Shown here in pieces: positions 16,201 through 24,674 of a DNA stretch of 30,101 nucleotides; the first letter of the stretch is position 1, and every line of letters begins with the position of its first letter. The position numbers and the translations under genes were made by a program. The DNA comes from Cymbomonas tetramitiformis (taxonomy: Eukaryota > Chlorophyta > Pyramimonadophyceae > Pyramimonadales > Pyramimonadaceae), in assembly GCA_001247695.2 (NCBI GenBank), contig LGRX02031305.1, forward strand, positions 1 through 30,101, written 5' to 3'. Under the pieces are notes generated by a model. It saw only the letters and a list, made by a program, of their open reading frames with translations. It was not told the origin of the DNA and ran no database searches.

Positions 16201-18871
16201 CTGAAGGCTTTTCGATGGATGCCAGACTTATATGATACCGGTGCCTTGGGCGCGTTTTGCTTGGCGGCAACTGTATTATCCCTTCATCGGTCCTGAAGTA
16301 CAAGTCGCCTGTTAGCACGAAAAAGTACTTTCGATTATTTTGGAAAACCGCAAACTCATTCTTCTTATCGCGCACGAAGAACGCGTTTTTCCAGTCATGC
16401 GTATCCACCATATCCGTGATCGTAGCATCGTGATGCACGGTGATGTGCAATTCGTTCGTGTGCAGCGCTGTAGGATAAGGGTCTCCGTTGGACGTATCGC
16501 TTCCAAATATACAACGGTACAGTCGGTCCAAATCGGTATCTCGGTCAGTCCAGCTATCGAAGATTTTAAGCGCGCTCCCTGGTTTTACACCGAGTAGAGT
16601 GAGGTTACCATGATTTACCACAGCTAAGTCTGCGAAATAGTGCGTCTGAATTTCGTTATTCCACTTCGCGTTTTTTATCAACGACTGGTTTGCTGTCTTG
16701 ACGCTCTCGTCCACCGTGGTGGTGCCGTCCCCCGACCACCACACGAGCACGTCGCTTTTTGTGTGGCATTTTGAGTCTTCGGCTAAGCAGAAACCACAGA
16801 AATACGCCAGGTGATCGATGGTGCAGCGGTACGCTGGTATAGGAACGGTTTGGACCGGGCCCGACTCGCTCAAGTGAGCATTAGGTCTCGTTACCTTGCC
16901 ATCGATTAAGCAGGGCTGGTTCATGCGCTCATTCGGTACGACAGCCTTACCGTTCCTGAACGCCTCGCTACGCAAGGTGGTGTCGCATTTTGCGCAAATC
17001 ATGTAATCACCTGTTGTTGCGGCGTCGACCACAGCGGTGGCCAAGGGTTTATGTAACTTGCCGTTCTCCTTGTACGAGTAAAACAGGGCAAGGTACAGGT
17101 TCAACTGAGTTCGTTCTTGCGCGCGTTTGAGAAGGCGTGGGTACCGTACGAGACGCCTGTTTGCCATCACGAACTCACCAATGGCCGTCGAGTTGGTCGC
17201 CCTCAGTATGATATCGTACGGGTCGTCGGTATCGTGCTCCGGGGCATTGGGGACGTCTAGGGTGACTTCCATAACGGCTCTGTCGTGATCTTTGGAAGCA
17301 TCCAAAGAAAAGTACAATCCAAATTTCCTACCCGCCAACGTCGTCTCGTCATACCACGCTGGTTGTTTCACTTGGTAACCCAATCTTTCGCAGGCCATTG
17401 TCATAAGCGAGGCATGAAAATACGCGTGCTCCGGTTGACAGTGCGCAGCCTTCCGTTCTACGTCGATGTAGTATTGCAACGCTAACTTACGGTTCCTCAG
17501 TTCGCCACATCCCTGTATGTTTCTATACAAACCGTAGGCGTTGATCAGATTAAGTAGGCACACGGTCGTCGTACGACAAACGGTATTGACCTCCATACGC
17601 ATTACCGCAAGAACGTGAAGCGTGTTCAAGATAGTCTTTAACAGATGGACAGCCGTCAGGGTGAATTGGTATCTGTACGTTGGGGTTAACGTATTATCTC
17701 TGCCTGCGCAACGGATCACGTCCCTTACGACACGGTCGAGAAAGGGTTGAAATACACCTTCAAGAAAATCAGGAGTCCAGTCTTGTTCGAAGGTGAGTGT
17801 GTCGTTGAAGCATGACAGGAAATTGTTCATATCATAATCACCGCGGCCTTGGTGAAAGGTAATATCTGAATCGGTATATAGTAAGCGGTGTAAATTGGCA
17901 TGAAACGCCCGTACGAACGGCCCGGTTATGCTTGTGGGTCCATTAAACAAAGGCTTTAACACCAACGTGCACAGTTTGTGCATCGTTTGACTGTACAAAA
18001 CAGCATTTTCACGTAGCAGCAAAAAGTTATCATCCATTATTTCCCAATGCACCCGTTTACGTGTGAAATCTACCTTTCCAGCTCGTAATTCCGGGTTATG
18101 TAGGGGGTGGGGCATTTGCAAAGTGTAAAACATGTTGGGATTTACTTCCGAGAGTCCTTTAAATGCGCCAACGACCGTAATATCCACGATCGAAAGCAAG
18201 TCGGTAAAAAAGTCCATAAACTGAGCATTTACTTGGAACCGAGTACTGGGAACGTCAGGGTGCTTCAGCAAGCACAAGTCGGTAACGGCCGTGAGCATAT
18301 CGTGCGTAAGCTTTACATAAACGTCGTAAATAGTATCGAAGTTATCGTCGGTTGTCCTGAAGTACTCACATGGCAGTAAAATGGAAGCACTCACACCCGT
18401 TGCCAAATGCGCCTCTGCGAAAGACGTTGAGTTCGAGTGTCCTTCGGTATCCACGTGGGGGATTACGAGCGGTTCGTGGTTTTCACGGTGTATAGTGCGG
18501 CAACTCTCAGGCCTGGTTGCGGCGTACACCGCTTTGCTGTGCGCGCATTCGAAAGTTAGGCGGAAGTATGCTTCGAGCCATCGTATGAAAACGTTTGCTT
18601 GCATCACGTTACTTTCTTCGCGCTGTACAAATTCATCCAGGCACTCGTACATAGCTCCACGGACCTCCTTACCAAATCCCGCCAACAGTTTTCTTTCCTT
18701 TTCTTCCCTATTAATTAAATCAATAATAATCGCAGCGTTTGTGGTTCTACTTTGTTGCCGGCGAGTATTCGCTTCAACAGTCGTATCACGTTTGGCATTC
18801 TTAGCTTTATCCCTTTGAGCAGCGTTCCTTTTTTTGTTCGGTCGCTCGGGCGAACAAAGCACGACGGACAT
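16193..18871 (-). CDS. Large hypothetical protein with paired CxxC motifs, 892 aa
   Basis: Family not recognised. ATG 18871 is preceded by an A-run and ATAAG, with TATAAATACGT further up. Residues 8-40 are Lys/Arg-rich, a plausible nuclear localisation signal. Residues about 60-600 are mostly helical. C626-x2-C629 and C692-x2-C695, with extra Cys at 654, 683 and 702, suggest a zinc-binding module; the part after residue 700 is beta-rich. A role in virion structure, DNA handling or transcription would fit, but none can be chosen. It converges with the gene at 13085; the two large genes face each other across about 0.3 kb. An acidic tail in another frame follows the stop (16027-16200). Confidence 0.8.
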   Translation of the reverse strand: MSVVLCSPERPNKKRNAAQRDKAKNAKRDTTVEANTRRQQSRTTNAAIIIDLINREEKERKLLAGFGKEVRGAMYECLDEFVQREESNVMQANVFIRWLEAYFRLTFECAHSKAVYAATRPESCRTIHRENHEPLVIPHVDTEGHSNSTSFAEAHLATGVSASILLPCEYFRTTDDNFDTIYDVYVKLTHDMLTAVTDLCLLKHPDVPSTRFQVNAQFMDFFTDLLSIVDITVVGAFKGLSEVNPNMFYTLQMPHPLHNPELRAGKVDFTRKRVHWEIMDDNFLLLRENAVLYSQTMHKLCTLVLKPLFNGPTSITGPFVRAFHANLHRLLYTDSDITFHQGRGDYDMNNFLSCFNDTLTFEQDWTPDFLEGVFQPFLDRVVRDVIRCAGRDNTLTPTYRYQFTLTAVHLLKTILNTLHVLAVMRMEVNTVCRTTTVCLLNLINAYGLYRNIQGCGELRNRKLALQYYIDVERKAAHCQPEHAYFHASLMTMACERLGYQVKQPAWYDETTLAGRKFGLYFSLDASKDHDRAVMEVTLDVPNAPEHDTDDPYDIILRATNSTAIGEFVMANRRLVRYPRLLKRAQERTQLNLYLALFYSYKENGKLHKPLATAVVDAATTGDYMICAKCDTTLRSEAFRNGKAVVPNERMNQPCLIDGKVTRPNAHLSESGPVQTVPIPAYRCTIDHLAYFCGFCLAEDSKCHTKSDVLVWWSGDGTTTVDESVKTANQSLIKNAKWNNEIQTHYFADLAVVNHGNLTLLGVKPGSALKIFDSWTDRDTDLDRLYRCIFGSDTSNGDPYPTALHTNELHITVHHDATITDMVDTHDWKNAFFVRDKKNEFAVFQNNRKYFFVLTGDLYFRTDEGIIQLPPSKTRPRHRYHISLASIEKPSGA

Positions 18872-18876
18872 TTTTT

Positions 18877-18881
18877 CTTAT
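18877..18881 (-). promoter_or_regulatory. ATAAG motif before the start at 18871
   Basis: On the minus strand ATAAG is followed by an A-run and the ATG at 18871. It resembles the A/G/T-TAAG late transcription start of baculovirus-like viruses and occurs together with the TATA box at 18931. Confidence 0.35.
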
Positions 18882-18930
18882 GGCGCGTTGCACCTAAACG
18901 TTGCGAGTGTATCATGGGGTTTTTGTTGGT

Positions 18931-18941
18931 ACGTATTTATA
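18931..18941 (-). promoter_or_regulatory. TATA box (TATAAATACGT) for the gene at 18871
   Basis: The minus-strand TATAAATACGT ends 59 bases before ATG 18871, closely matching the spacing of the identical core before 13085. Confidence 0.55.
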
Positions 18942-19441
18942 CTACGCACCGAGCGCATTTGCCCTCATCGACGGTACCGACAAGGCGCTGATATTATAAT
19001 AATTCGTGATATAAGTATAAGTATATACGTATGCATGCATCTTCGTTATCCGTAAAAATATCAATTTCACTGTTACGTTACGCCCGAGCAACTTTCTATT
19101 GCATTTGGGGAACCTAAAAATAGAAAACGCGTGTCAGTAAAGCGTGTGGATTTCTGTGCGATGCTTAATACTTAACAGTCCATACGCATACTGTGGCGGT
19201 GTCGATTGAGAATCTCTCCGCACTACCCCACGCTAACGTAGGCACCTCACCCGACCGCACGCCATACCTTTTAAGACACGCACCATGAACCGCTCGTCTA
19301 AAATGATTCGTAAAACCGTCCCAGGGGTCGGAAGGCATCGAAGTAAAAAAATACTTAAAAACTTTGTATCGAAATTGTCTTTTGACCGATGCCGGATGCG
19401 GACTTTGCCGACCACGCGTAGATGTGACGAGAGCAACTGCG
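18942..19441. other. Intergenic region with AT-rich tract
   Basis: No convincing gene. An AT-rich string GATATTATAATAAT near 18989 recurs at about 26204. A 67-residue basic frame (19233-19436, minus) starts at TTG and has no promoter, so it is not called. Confidence 0.45.
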
Positions 19442-20062
19442 CTATATAAGTTGCTTTATTAGCGAACTTGGTATCTTGTAGGCAGTTTCGGTGCGGCGCA
19501 CGCCGTCACCATGTTTCGCACGCGAACTTCGCGATCGCTGCGCGGTGCACGCGTGTCGTCCGTGTGCACGCTTCGCCTTGCACGGCGTCGCGACGTTGCA
19601 CACCTTCAACTGTAAACCGGGTTTGTTCGTCCAAATGTTCGTTTTTTTCCGATACAAAAATCCGTACCGACAATAGCAGCACGTCAGTTTGAATCGTGCC
19701 AACGGGCGCATGAACGCGCGGTGCTGCAACATACCGCCGTCTGCGGGATTTTCGATGTACCAACACGTCGGTTTTAAATATTTGATTATTTTTAGCGTGC
19801 GTCGCACAACTTTGTCCGCGTGCGCCAGGTTTCGTGTTCCGCGTCTGTGCGCCTTAGAATATTGAGTGCAGGGCGGGGACGCCCATACCACATCGAAATA
19901 CATCGGGGGGTATATTGTGTAATCCCATTTAAGTATGTCGACCGTCACGGTCGCCTCAAATTTAGCGGCGATATCCAACGACACAACGTCGATGGTTTTA
20001 TACTTTTTAATCAGGCACGCGCTTACCGATTTTGTACCGCAGAATAACTCTAATACGCGCAT
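19442..20062 (-). CDS. Cytosine-5 DNA methyltransferase, small viral/phage type, 206 aa
   Basis: ATG 20062 begins directly with motif I (LELFCGTKS, residues 4-12), which binds S-adenosylmethionine; an upstream ATG at 20152 adds only an unconserved leader. Asp30 ends the second strand, motif IV is SPPCTQYS (residues 62-69) with catalytic Cys65, and motif VI is ENP (104-106), where cellular enzymes usually have ENV. YGFLYRKKTNIWTN (133-146) followed by spaced Cys and His is typical of the short methylases of phages and algal viruses. At 206 residues it is shorter than bacterial Dcm-type enzymes and has little room for a target recognition domain. It could methylate viral DNA. AATAAA lies at 19455-19460, inside the last codons. 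It diverges from the gene at 20254. Confidence 0.85.
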   Translation of the reverse strand: MRVLELFCGTKSVSACLIKKYKTIDVVSLDIAAKFEATVTVDILKWDYTIYPPMYFDVVWASPPCTQYSKAHRRGTRNLAHADKVVRRTLKIIKYLKPTCWYIENPADGGMLQHRAFMRPLARFKLTCCYCRYGFLYRKKTNIWTNKPGLQLKVCNVATPCKAKRAHGRHACTAQRSRSSRAKHGDGVRRTETAYKIPSSLIKQLI

Positions 20063-20253
20063 GGCGTGTGAGCATGTTGCGCGCGCGCGCACGTGTATGT
20101 ATACCACCACGCTGAATGGCAAATATCGGGGTATCATCTTAAGGTATGGCACGGTCCGGTACCGTTTCGGGAGGCGATTACAAATATACGGACCGCCGAT
20201 TATGAATCGTCCAACGACACGCGCTACGCCGTAAGTAACTCTCGTTTGCTACG

Positions 20254-20697
20254 ATGTATCACAAGATGCAGGTTCTGTTTTTGACTTTGCGACGTCTGTT
20301 GCGCGGTGCCCACGCTGATGAGTTTGACGTCTCCGGTGCGCGAACGCGGTCGTTGGTTCGGTACGCCGAAACAGTTATACGGGATTCGGGGCTGCATCAG
20401 CCGGAGGGGCGTGCGCAAAACGCGCGCACGGCTCATCACATCATCGTCGCGGTGTGCGTGTGCGAGCGCGTGCGCCTGCCGACCATCATAGAATGGATCG
20501 ATCGGGAAATGAGTTGCGAAGATATTACACGTACGGGATCGTGCCACATGCACGAGCTGCGTTGCGCGCTTCAGCTGTGTCACGACGTGCTGTGCAGCAC
20601 CGACTTAATACTACCAGCCGAACTGTCCGAACTGCGGGACGTGCTGCACAACGAGTGGGTCGAGGCGTTCCTAAATTACGGCGGACCCGATTATTAA
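20254..20697 (+). CDS. Hypothetical helical protein, 147 aa
   Basis: ATG 20254 is preceded by GTAAG at 20231-20235. The product is predicted mostly helical and has several cysteines (CVCERV, MSCED, CHMHELRCALQLCHDVLC), perhaps metal-linked or disulphide-bonded. I recognise no family. It is divergent from the methyltransferase with a 191-base spacer that shows no clear TATA box. Two stops (TAATGA) terminate it cleanly. Confidence 0.6.
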   Translation: MYHKMQVLFLTLRRLLRGAHADEFDVSGARTRSLVRYAETVIRDSGLHQPEGRAQNARTAHHIIVAVCVCERVRLPTIIEWIDREMSCEDITRTGSCHMHELRCALQLCHDVLCSTDLILPAELSELRDVLHNEWVEAFLNYGGPDY

Positions 20698-21076
20698 TGA
20701 GAATGGAAACAGTTTGTTGTTTGACGAAATGGCGCGTCAAAGACGACACAAGTGGTAAGTCCGGGGCGTAACTAAAAGGATGCTTCGCCGCGTCAACCCT
20801 CGCGTCGATGGCCGACTGCAACGCTATGAGGGGGCACGGTGTCCTATATATCCTGATCCGTCGCTAACCCAAATACGATCTGCAGAGCATCGTCAGAAAT
20901 CTGACTGTGTCGATCGCGCCTCTCACGTACTTTGCATCACGCACGCCGAACAATCCGCAGAGGCGGTCGCGCCCGTGGAAGGCACGTGCAATCCGCATTA
21001 TTTGACGCGGTGGTGTTGTTTCAAGACGAACGTAAGGATTCGTATCTATACTTTATTTTTCAATTTCTGCACACCC
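20698..21076. other. Spacer with fragmented short frames, possible decayed gene
   Basis: Several short plus-strand stretches look protein-like in different frames (about 20808-20990 and 20990-21075) but are separated by stops and frame changes. A 201-codon frame from ATG 20780 runs far into the opposing glycoprotein gene and is probably chance. This may be a degenerated small gene or non-coding. Confidence 0.25.
21052..21057 (-). terminator. AATAAA polyadenylation signal for the glycoprotein gene
   Basis: On the minus strand AATAAA lies 20 bases after the stop at 21077, the expected place for a eukaryotic-type polyadenylation signal. Confidence 0.6.
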
Positions 21077-22177
21077 TCACAACTTGTTTACCAAAATCGC
21101 GTCCAGGGCACACGTGGAGCCGTTGGCGCATTCGTAGCACAGCGTGTGTGGCACGTCCGCGCTGTCCGTGCTGCGTGCAGCGGTGTCGTGGGTGACCATG
21201 TGCGCCTCCGAATGCAAGAGCGAGCCTTGTCCCACGCCGCACGCCGCGCTACGGTCGATATGCGTACCGTTCACTCGCCACATTGTCATGTTGACGCACA
21301 GAGACGGAAACCAGTACGCTCGCCATACGCCATCCGCGTTCAGCGACGCGTTGAACACGACGGTCTCCGGTACGTCGCTCCGTGAGCAAACGGGGTGCAT
21401 CTGCGTGACGGATGTAACGTGCGTGGGCCACGCCACTCGCAGGCGTCGACACGCTGCGCATTGGCCAGCGCCACTCGTGCACTCGCCGTGCAACGTGTCC
21501 ATTATGTACCGATACGCGGTCCCGTCCGCGGGCGCCGTCAGGGCGATGTCGTAGGCGTTCGCCCGAGGCTCTGTCAGATTGCCGCTGCTTTGCATATACA
21601 CGCAGTTGCCGTACGCCCATTCGCTTTGCAGCTCCACGAGCGTGTGCGCCGTGTCGTTGCGCGCGCTATACAGAACGACAGTCGTTGCACTGTGGTTAAG
21701 GATGATGTCAACGGGCTCGGTCACGCTGTCAAAATCGACACGCACGACCGGCGGCGTCGTAGATGGCGAGGCTGTCGGCGACACCGTCGTGGGGTGTGAA
21801 GTAGCGGGTGATGCGGTGGCGGGGGCTAAGGTCGTCGGGGTTTCTGTGAATGGCGACGATGTTAGGCTATTCGAGGCGGACGGTTGGGTCGTGGGGGCGA
21901 CCGTGACCGGCGCGTCGGTCGGCGAACGATTCGGCATCGCGGTGCGAGGGCTCCGTGTCTGGAAATGCGATGGTGCATGCGTATAACGCGCTGCGTCCGC
22001 GAAGGTTGCACGGTACGGGATGGCTCGCAGCGAGCTCACGTCATACAGCGGCGGTGCGAGCGTATTTTTGCTTTGGATCGAGGAGAGAATAAGAGACATC
22101 ACACCAGGGTACGCGAATATGACAGCGCCCAGAAACACCACGACAACCGAAGAGCAACAGGTGCTCTTGAGCCCCAT
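21077..22177 (-). CDS. Mucin-like surface glycoprotein with Cys-rich C-terminal domain, 366 aa
   Basis: ATG 22177 is chosen because it begins right before a hydrophobic segment (residues 9-31, signal or anchor) and lies beside a TATA box; the longer frame to 22483 overlaps the opposing gene. Residues about 86-143 are Pro/Thr/Ser-rich with a loose x-T-x-x-P rhythm like the repeat at 27574, probably O-glycosylated. Residues about 144-366 form a globular ectodomain with many cysteines and about eight N-glycosylation sequons (NHS, NDT, NLT, NAS, NMT, NGT, NGS). No second membrane span is seen. It is probably a secreted or type II virion surface protein. It shows no SEA-like GSV core, unlike the other two surface proteins. 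An AATAAA follows its stop. Confidence 0.8.
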   Translation of the reverse strand: MGLKSTCCSSVVVVFLGAVIFAYPGVMSLILSSIQSKNTLAPPLYDVSSLRAIPYRATFADAARYTHAPSHFQTRSPRTAMPNRSPTDAPVTVAPTTQPSASNSLTSSPFTETPTTLAPATASPATSHPTTVSPTASPSTTPPVVRVDFDSVTEPVDIILNHSATTVVLYSARNDTAHTLVELQSEWAYGNCVYMQSSGNLTEPRANAYDIALTAPADGTAYRYIMDTLHGECTSGAGQCAACRRLRVAWPTHVTSVTQMHPVCSRSDVPETVVFNASLNADGVWRAYWFPSLCVNMTMWRVNGTHIDRSAACGVGQGSLLHSEAHMVTHDTAARSTDSADVPHTLCYECANGSTCALDAILVNKL

Positions 22178-22209
22178 CGCGCGTCCGCAGCGTGAGTTGC
22201 TGGATCGGC

Positions 22210-22217
22210 TATATATA
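22210..22217. promoter_or_regulatory. TATATATA, bidirectional promoter candidate
   Basis: The palindromic TATATATA lies in the 105-base spacer between starts at 22177 (minus) and 22283 (plus), 33 and 66 bases away. It may drive both genes. Confidence 0.5.
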
Positions 22218-22282
22218 CAGGTAAACAGCCGCCGTCCGGCGTGTCTGTAGTGGTGCATGCTACTGCGCAACGATCGATAGCT

Positions 22283-23224
22283 ATGCAGGGTTACGATCAA
22301 AGCTTTTCGGTCTACCCCCCCGCGCAATACGTGCAGTGCGTACCACAAGCGGTGTATTATCAACCGACCGTGCCGTACGATCACGCTGCCGCTGCGAACG
22401 ATCCGAACGTGACCTTGCAGTACTTGCAAAGCATACACGCGCAGATTGCGGGCCTGCAACGCGACCGCGGGGACGAGACGCATGTGAAGCGCGTCATCCG
22501 CGCGGACCGGCGCAAACGCGCGTTGCGATTGGTGTGGAACGCGTTTCTACGACATCGGAACGAAACTCTGCGCAGAGTGATGCAGGTCCGTGCACGGTCG
22601 CATCTGTACCGCGAACGCTACATGGTGCGTCGCGTGTGTTTGGTGGCGTGGCGCGCGCACGTGGCGACCGATAAGCTACACCAGCGCCGGAGCCGCCAGT
22701 TGAAGCTCGCTGTGCACACGATGCGGACACGACGCGCGTTTCGCGTGTGGAGGCGTCAGCAAATGCGCGGATGGCACGCGTGCCGTACGATGGTGCGAAT
22801 CATCTTTTCGTACCTGGCGATGCGTCTGACCGAGCGAGAGAGCGCCCTCAGCCTGCGAGACCACGTTCACGCAAACTTGGACGACGATCATCACCGGATG
22901 CACGAGAACTATGTCATGCTGCAGGACGCGCTCGCGCACAGCGAGGCGGTAGCCCGAGATGCGTACGCGAAACGGGAACAGCTCAAATCGCGATTGCAGG
23001 TCGCCGAAAACGTGATTTCGGTTTTGCATAAGGATTACAAACTTCACTGCAATGAATGCGGCACCACACTCTACGAGATGCAAACGCGCGTGGATGGAGA
23101 ACTGCAAGGCGCGCTGCTGGAGGAACGCGCTCCCGCGTGGGACGATAACGAACACCGATCCGTGGTGGGTCAAGTGACGTTAAGCAGCTGGGTGTATACC
23201 GTGCAACAGACGAACGTGTCGTAG
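22283..23224 (+). CDS. Sfi1-like repeat and coiled-coil protein, 313 aa
   Basis: ATG 22283 is preferred to GTG 22241. Residues 1-45 are Tyr/Gln/Pro-rich. Residues about 78-165 are a highly basic helix with three repeats of the pattern A-x-x-W/F-x-x-W-R: LRLVWNAFLRHR (about 81-92), VRRVCLVAWRAH (115-126) and TRRAFRVWRRQQ (149-160), with spacings near 33-38. This resembles the centrin-binding helices of Sfi1 and, less well, IQ motifs. Residues about 185-250 form a coiled coil and C256-x2-C259 may bind metal. In eukaryotes such proteins sit at centrosomes or basal bodies; a viral copy could contact the host cytoskeleton or bind calmodulin-like proteins. The match is by eye and only three repeats exist. 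Confidence 0.7.
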   Translation: MQGYDQSFSVYPPAQYVQCVPQAVYYQPTVPYDHAAAANDPNVTLQYLQSIHAQIAGLQRDRGDETHVKRVIRADRRKRALRLVWNAFLRHRNETLRRVMQVRARSHLYRERYMVRRVCLVAWRAHVATDKLHQRRSRQLKLAVHTMRTRRAFRVWRRQQMRGWHACRTMVRIIFSYLAMRLTERESALSLRDHVHANLDDDHHRMHENYVMLQDALAHSEAVARDAYAKREQLKSRLQVAENVISVLHKDYKLHCNECGTTLYEMQTRVDGELQGALLEERAPAWDDNEHRSVVGQVTLSSWVYTVQQTNVS

Positions 23225-23626
23225 CGAAGATGCAGACGCGACTGCACGTGTCGAGTAAAAACGAAATTGCGCGTTACACAATATCGTCGCGCATGAGCGC
23301 GCGCACAAACCTGCGTGAGCGCGATACGCGAGTTTTGAAAAGCTACTCATCTGTCTGCGTAATGCTTGGGATAGAAATATGCACGTGCCGTGGCACATTG
23401 GAGGTCGGTCGGACCGTATGCGACGTTAGCCCACGTATTGGGCGGTTAGACACTGTGCTATTTAAATTTACGTATTGTGACGTGAAACTTTAGTTGTCAT
23501 ATTTGCAGTTTACGTAAAAATAGCGGCAACTTGATTCGCGTGCAAACTTTGGTGCGGTATACAACAACATTACTGGTATAAATACATAAGCTTCTTGTGT
23601 GTACGAGTGGTAACATAGGATAGAAC
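23225..23626. other. Intergenic region with TATA box
   Basis: A plus-strand frame at 23230-23493 (87 codons, ATG six bases after the previous stop) is open but basic and unremarkable, so I leave it uncalled. TATAAATACATAAG at 23577-23590 joins a TATA box and an ATAAG. Confidence 0.4.
23577..23587 (+). promoter_or_regulatory. TATA box (TATAAATACAT)
   Basis: Identical to the box before 13085. It lies 50 bases before the small frame at 23627 and about 200 before the RING gene, so it may start a transcript carrying both. Confidence 0.45.
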
Positions 23627-23740
23627 ATGTCTATCGTTAAAGTTGCACCGGCGCCCACTGATGCCACGGGTAAAAATGTGATATTTTGCCGTGAGGACCA
23701 ACAAAGCCACGCACCCCGTACACGGGTGTCTTTTTTATAG
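23627..23740 (+). CDS. Possible small ORF or leader peptide, 37 aa
   Basis: ATG 23627 opens a 37-codon frame beginning MSIVKVAPAP and ending in the T-run of repeat C at 23740. It sits 50 bases after a TATA box and 40 bases before the RING gene start, so it may be an upstream ORF in the leader of that gene or a short independent gene. No homology is recognised. Confidence 0.25.
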   Translation: MSIVKVAPAPTDATGKNVIFCREDQQSHAPRTRVSFL

Positions 23741-23749
23741 ATACGCGTA
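23691..23749 (+). repeat. Repeat C, copy 1 (hairpin, T-run, ATAGATACGCGTA)
   Basis: The block contains AAAGCCACGCACCCCGTACA then CGGGTG, a 5-base stem (CACCC/GGGTG), a T-run and TATAGATACGCGTA. A second copy is at 24675. It ends 31 bases before the RING gene start. It could act as a terminator of upstream transcription or as a promoter element. The frame MRTNKATHPVHGCLF is conserved between copies with mostly silent changes. Confidence 0.7.
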
Positions 23750-23780
23750 CAGTACAAAATACACCCGTTGCCAGATAAAA

Positions 23781-24611
23781 ATGTCAATGTGTGAAATTTT
23801 GCCGCACGTGGACGAGCCGGTACCGCTCACGAAGGACGCACAGGAAATACAAAATACGTTTGTATCGATAATGGAAGGCAAGAAACCGATCGAGCTATCG
23901 GATATTGAAGTATTAAGTAAGGTGTTTCAGGAAGCCTATGAGAAATGCGAGTCTTCTACAGATGAATTTGATTTCGTGATGCAAGCGTTCAAAACATGTT
24001 TGGATGATGAAAACATTTTGTTGGGTTCTCACTATAATGCCTTATGCGCCAATGTGAACTTACTACACGACAGAGTGCAACGTATCAAATCGAAGTTGGC
24101 GAAGAATGAAATACTAAATGGTACAGGGGCAACACCTAACGAAAATCTACGTTTCGAGATGCCTAACATGGACCAGTTATGGGCAACAACGGTCCGTAAA
24201 ATTGTATCACTTTCAATAATGACACTTGCTCTGTGGATTTGGATTGTTATATTACACTGTTCGCTTAAGTCTCTTGAACTAGCTATATACATCGTGTTGA
24301 TTTGTGTTGTATCTAGAGACGTATACGACCAGATGTTTCCTATCGACCAACACCAAACAAATATTAAAAAGCTACTAAATGAAATACGCGCATCAAAGGT
24401 TAAAAAAAATTCTCCTTTGTCATTTTTTCAAAACATGCGATCGGAATCGGACAACTGTTGTATTTGTCTTGAGAAGATAACACCGTATTATGAGTTCAAG
24501 CCACGCAACTGCCAACATGTATTTCATGAATTATGCTTTAAACTTTTTGTCGTGCATGCTTTAGAAAATAATAACGCAATGGTATGTCCTCTTTGTAGGA
24601 CAGGCTTATGA
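23781..24611 (+). CDS. Membrane RING-H2 protein, probable E3 ubiquitin ligase, 276 aa
   Basis: ATG 23781 starts the likely protein; the frame is open to GTG 23691 but that part lies in repeat C. Residues 1-130 are helical and acidic. Two hydrophobic spans follow (about 138-158 and 163-180), so both ends probably face the cytosol. Residues about 225-273 form a RING-H2 finger: C-x2-C, then C-x-H-x2-H-x2-C (CQHVFHELC), then CPLC. All eight zinc ligands are visible. RING-H2 proteins bring an E2 enzyme to a target; membrane-anchored viral ones commonly act on host membrane proteins, but the target here is unknown. Codon use is AT-rich compared with its left neighbour. Repeat C copy 2 follows the stop by 63 bases. 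Confidence 0.85.
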   Translation: MSMCEILPHVDEPVPLTKDAQEIQNTFVSIMEGKKPIELSDIEVLSKVFQEAYEKCESSTDEFDFVMQAFKTCLDDENILLGSHYNALCANVNLLHDRVQRIKSKLAKNEILNGTGATPNENLRFEMPNMDQLWATTVRKIVSLSIMTLALWIWIVILHCSLKSLELAIYIVLICVVSRDVYDQMFPIDQHQTNIKKLLNEIRASKVKKNSPLSFFQNMRSESDNCCICLEKITPYYEFKPRNCQHVFHELCFKLFVVHALENNNAMVCPLCRTGL

Positions 24612-24674
24612 ACATAGGTTCAGCGACAACGAAATTTCAACTTTACGTAATTTGTAATTTAGATACGCGCAGGC

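Noticed and set aside
19233..19436. 67-codon basic minus-strand frame next to the methyltransferase
   Set aside because: It starts at TTG, with no promoter-like element and no recognisable domain.
20780..21385. 201-codon plus-strand frame
   Set aside because: It runs half its length antisense to the Cys-rich glycoprotein, which has better support.
23230..23493. 87-codon plus-strand frame after the Sfi1-like gene
   Set aside because: No promoter, no domain; only the closeness of its ATG to the previous stop favours it, which is not enough.
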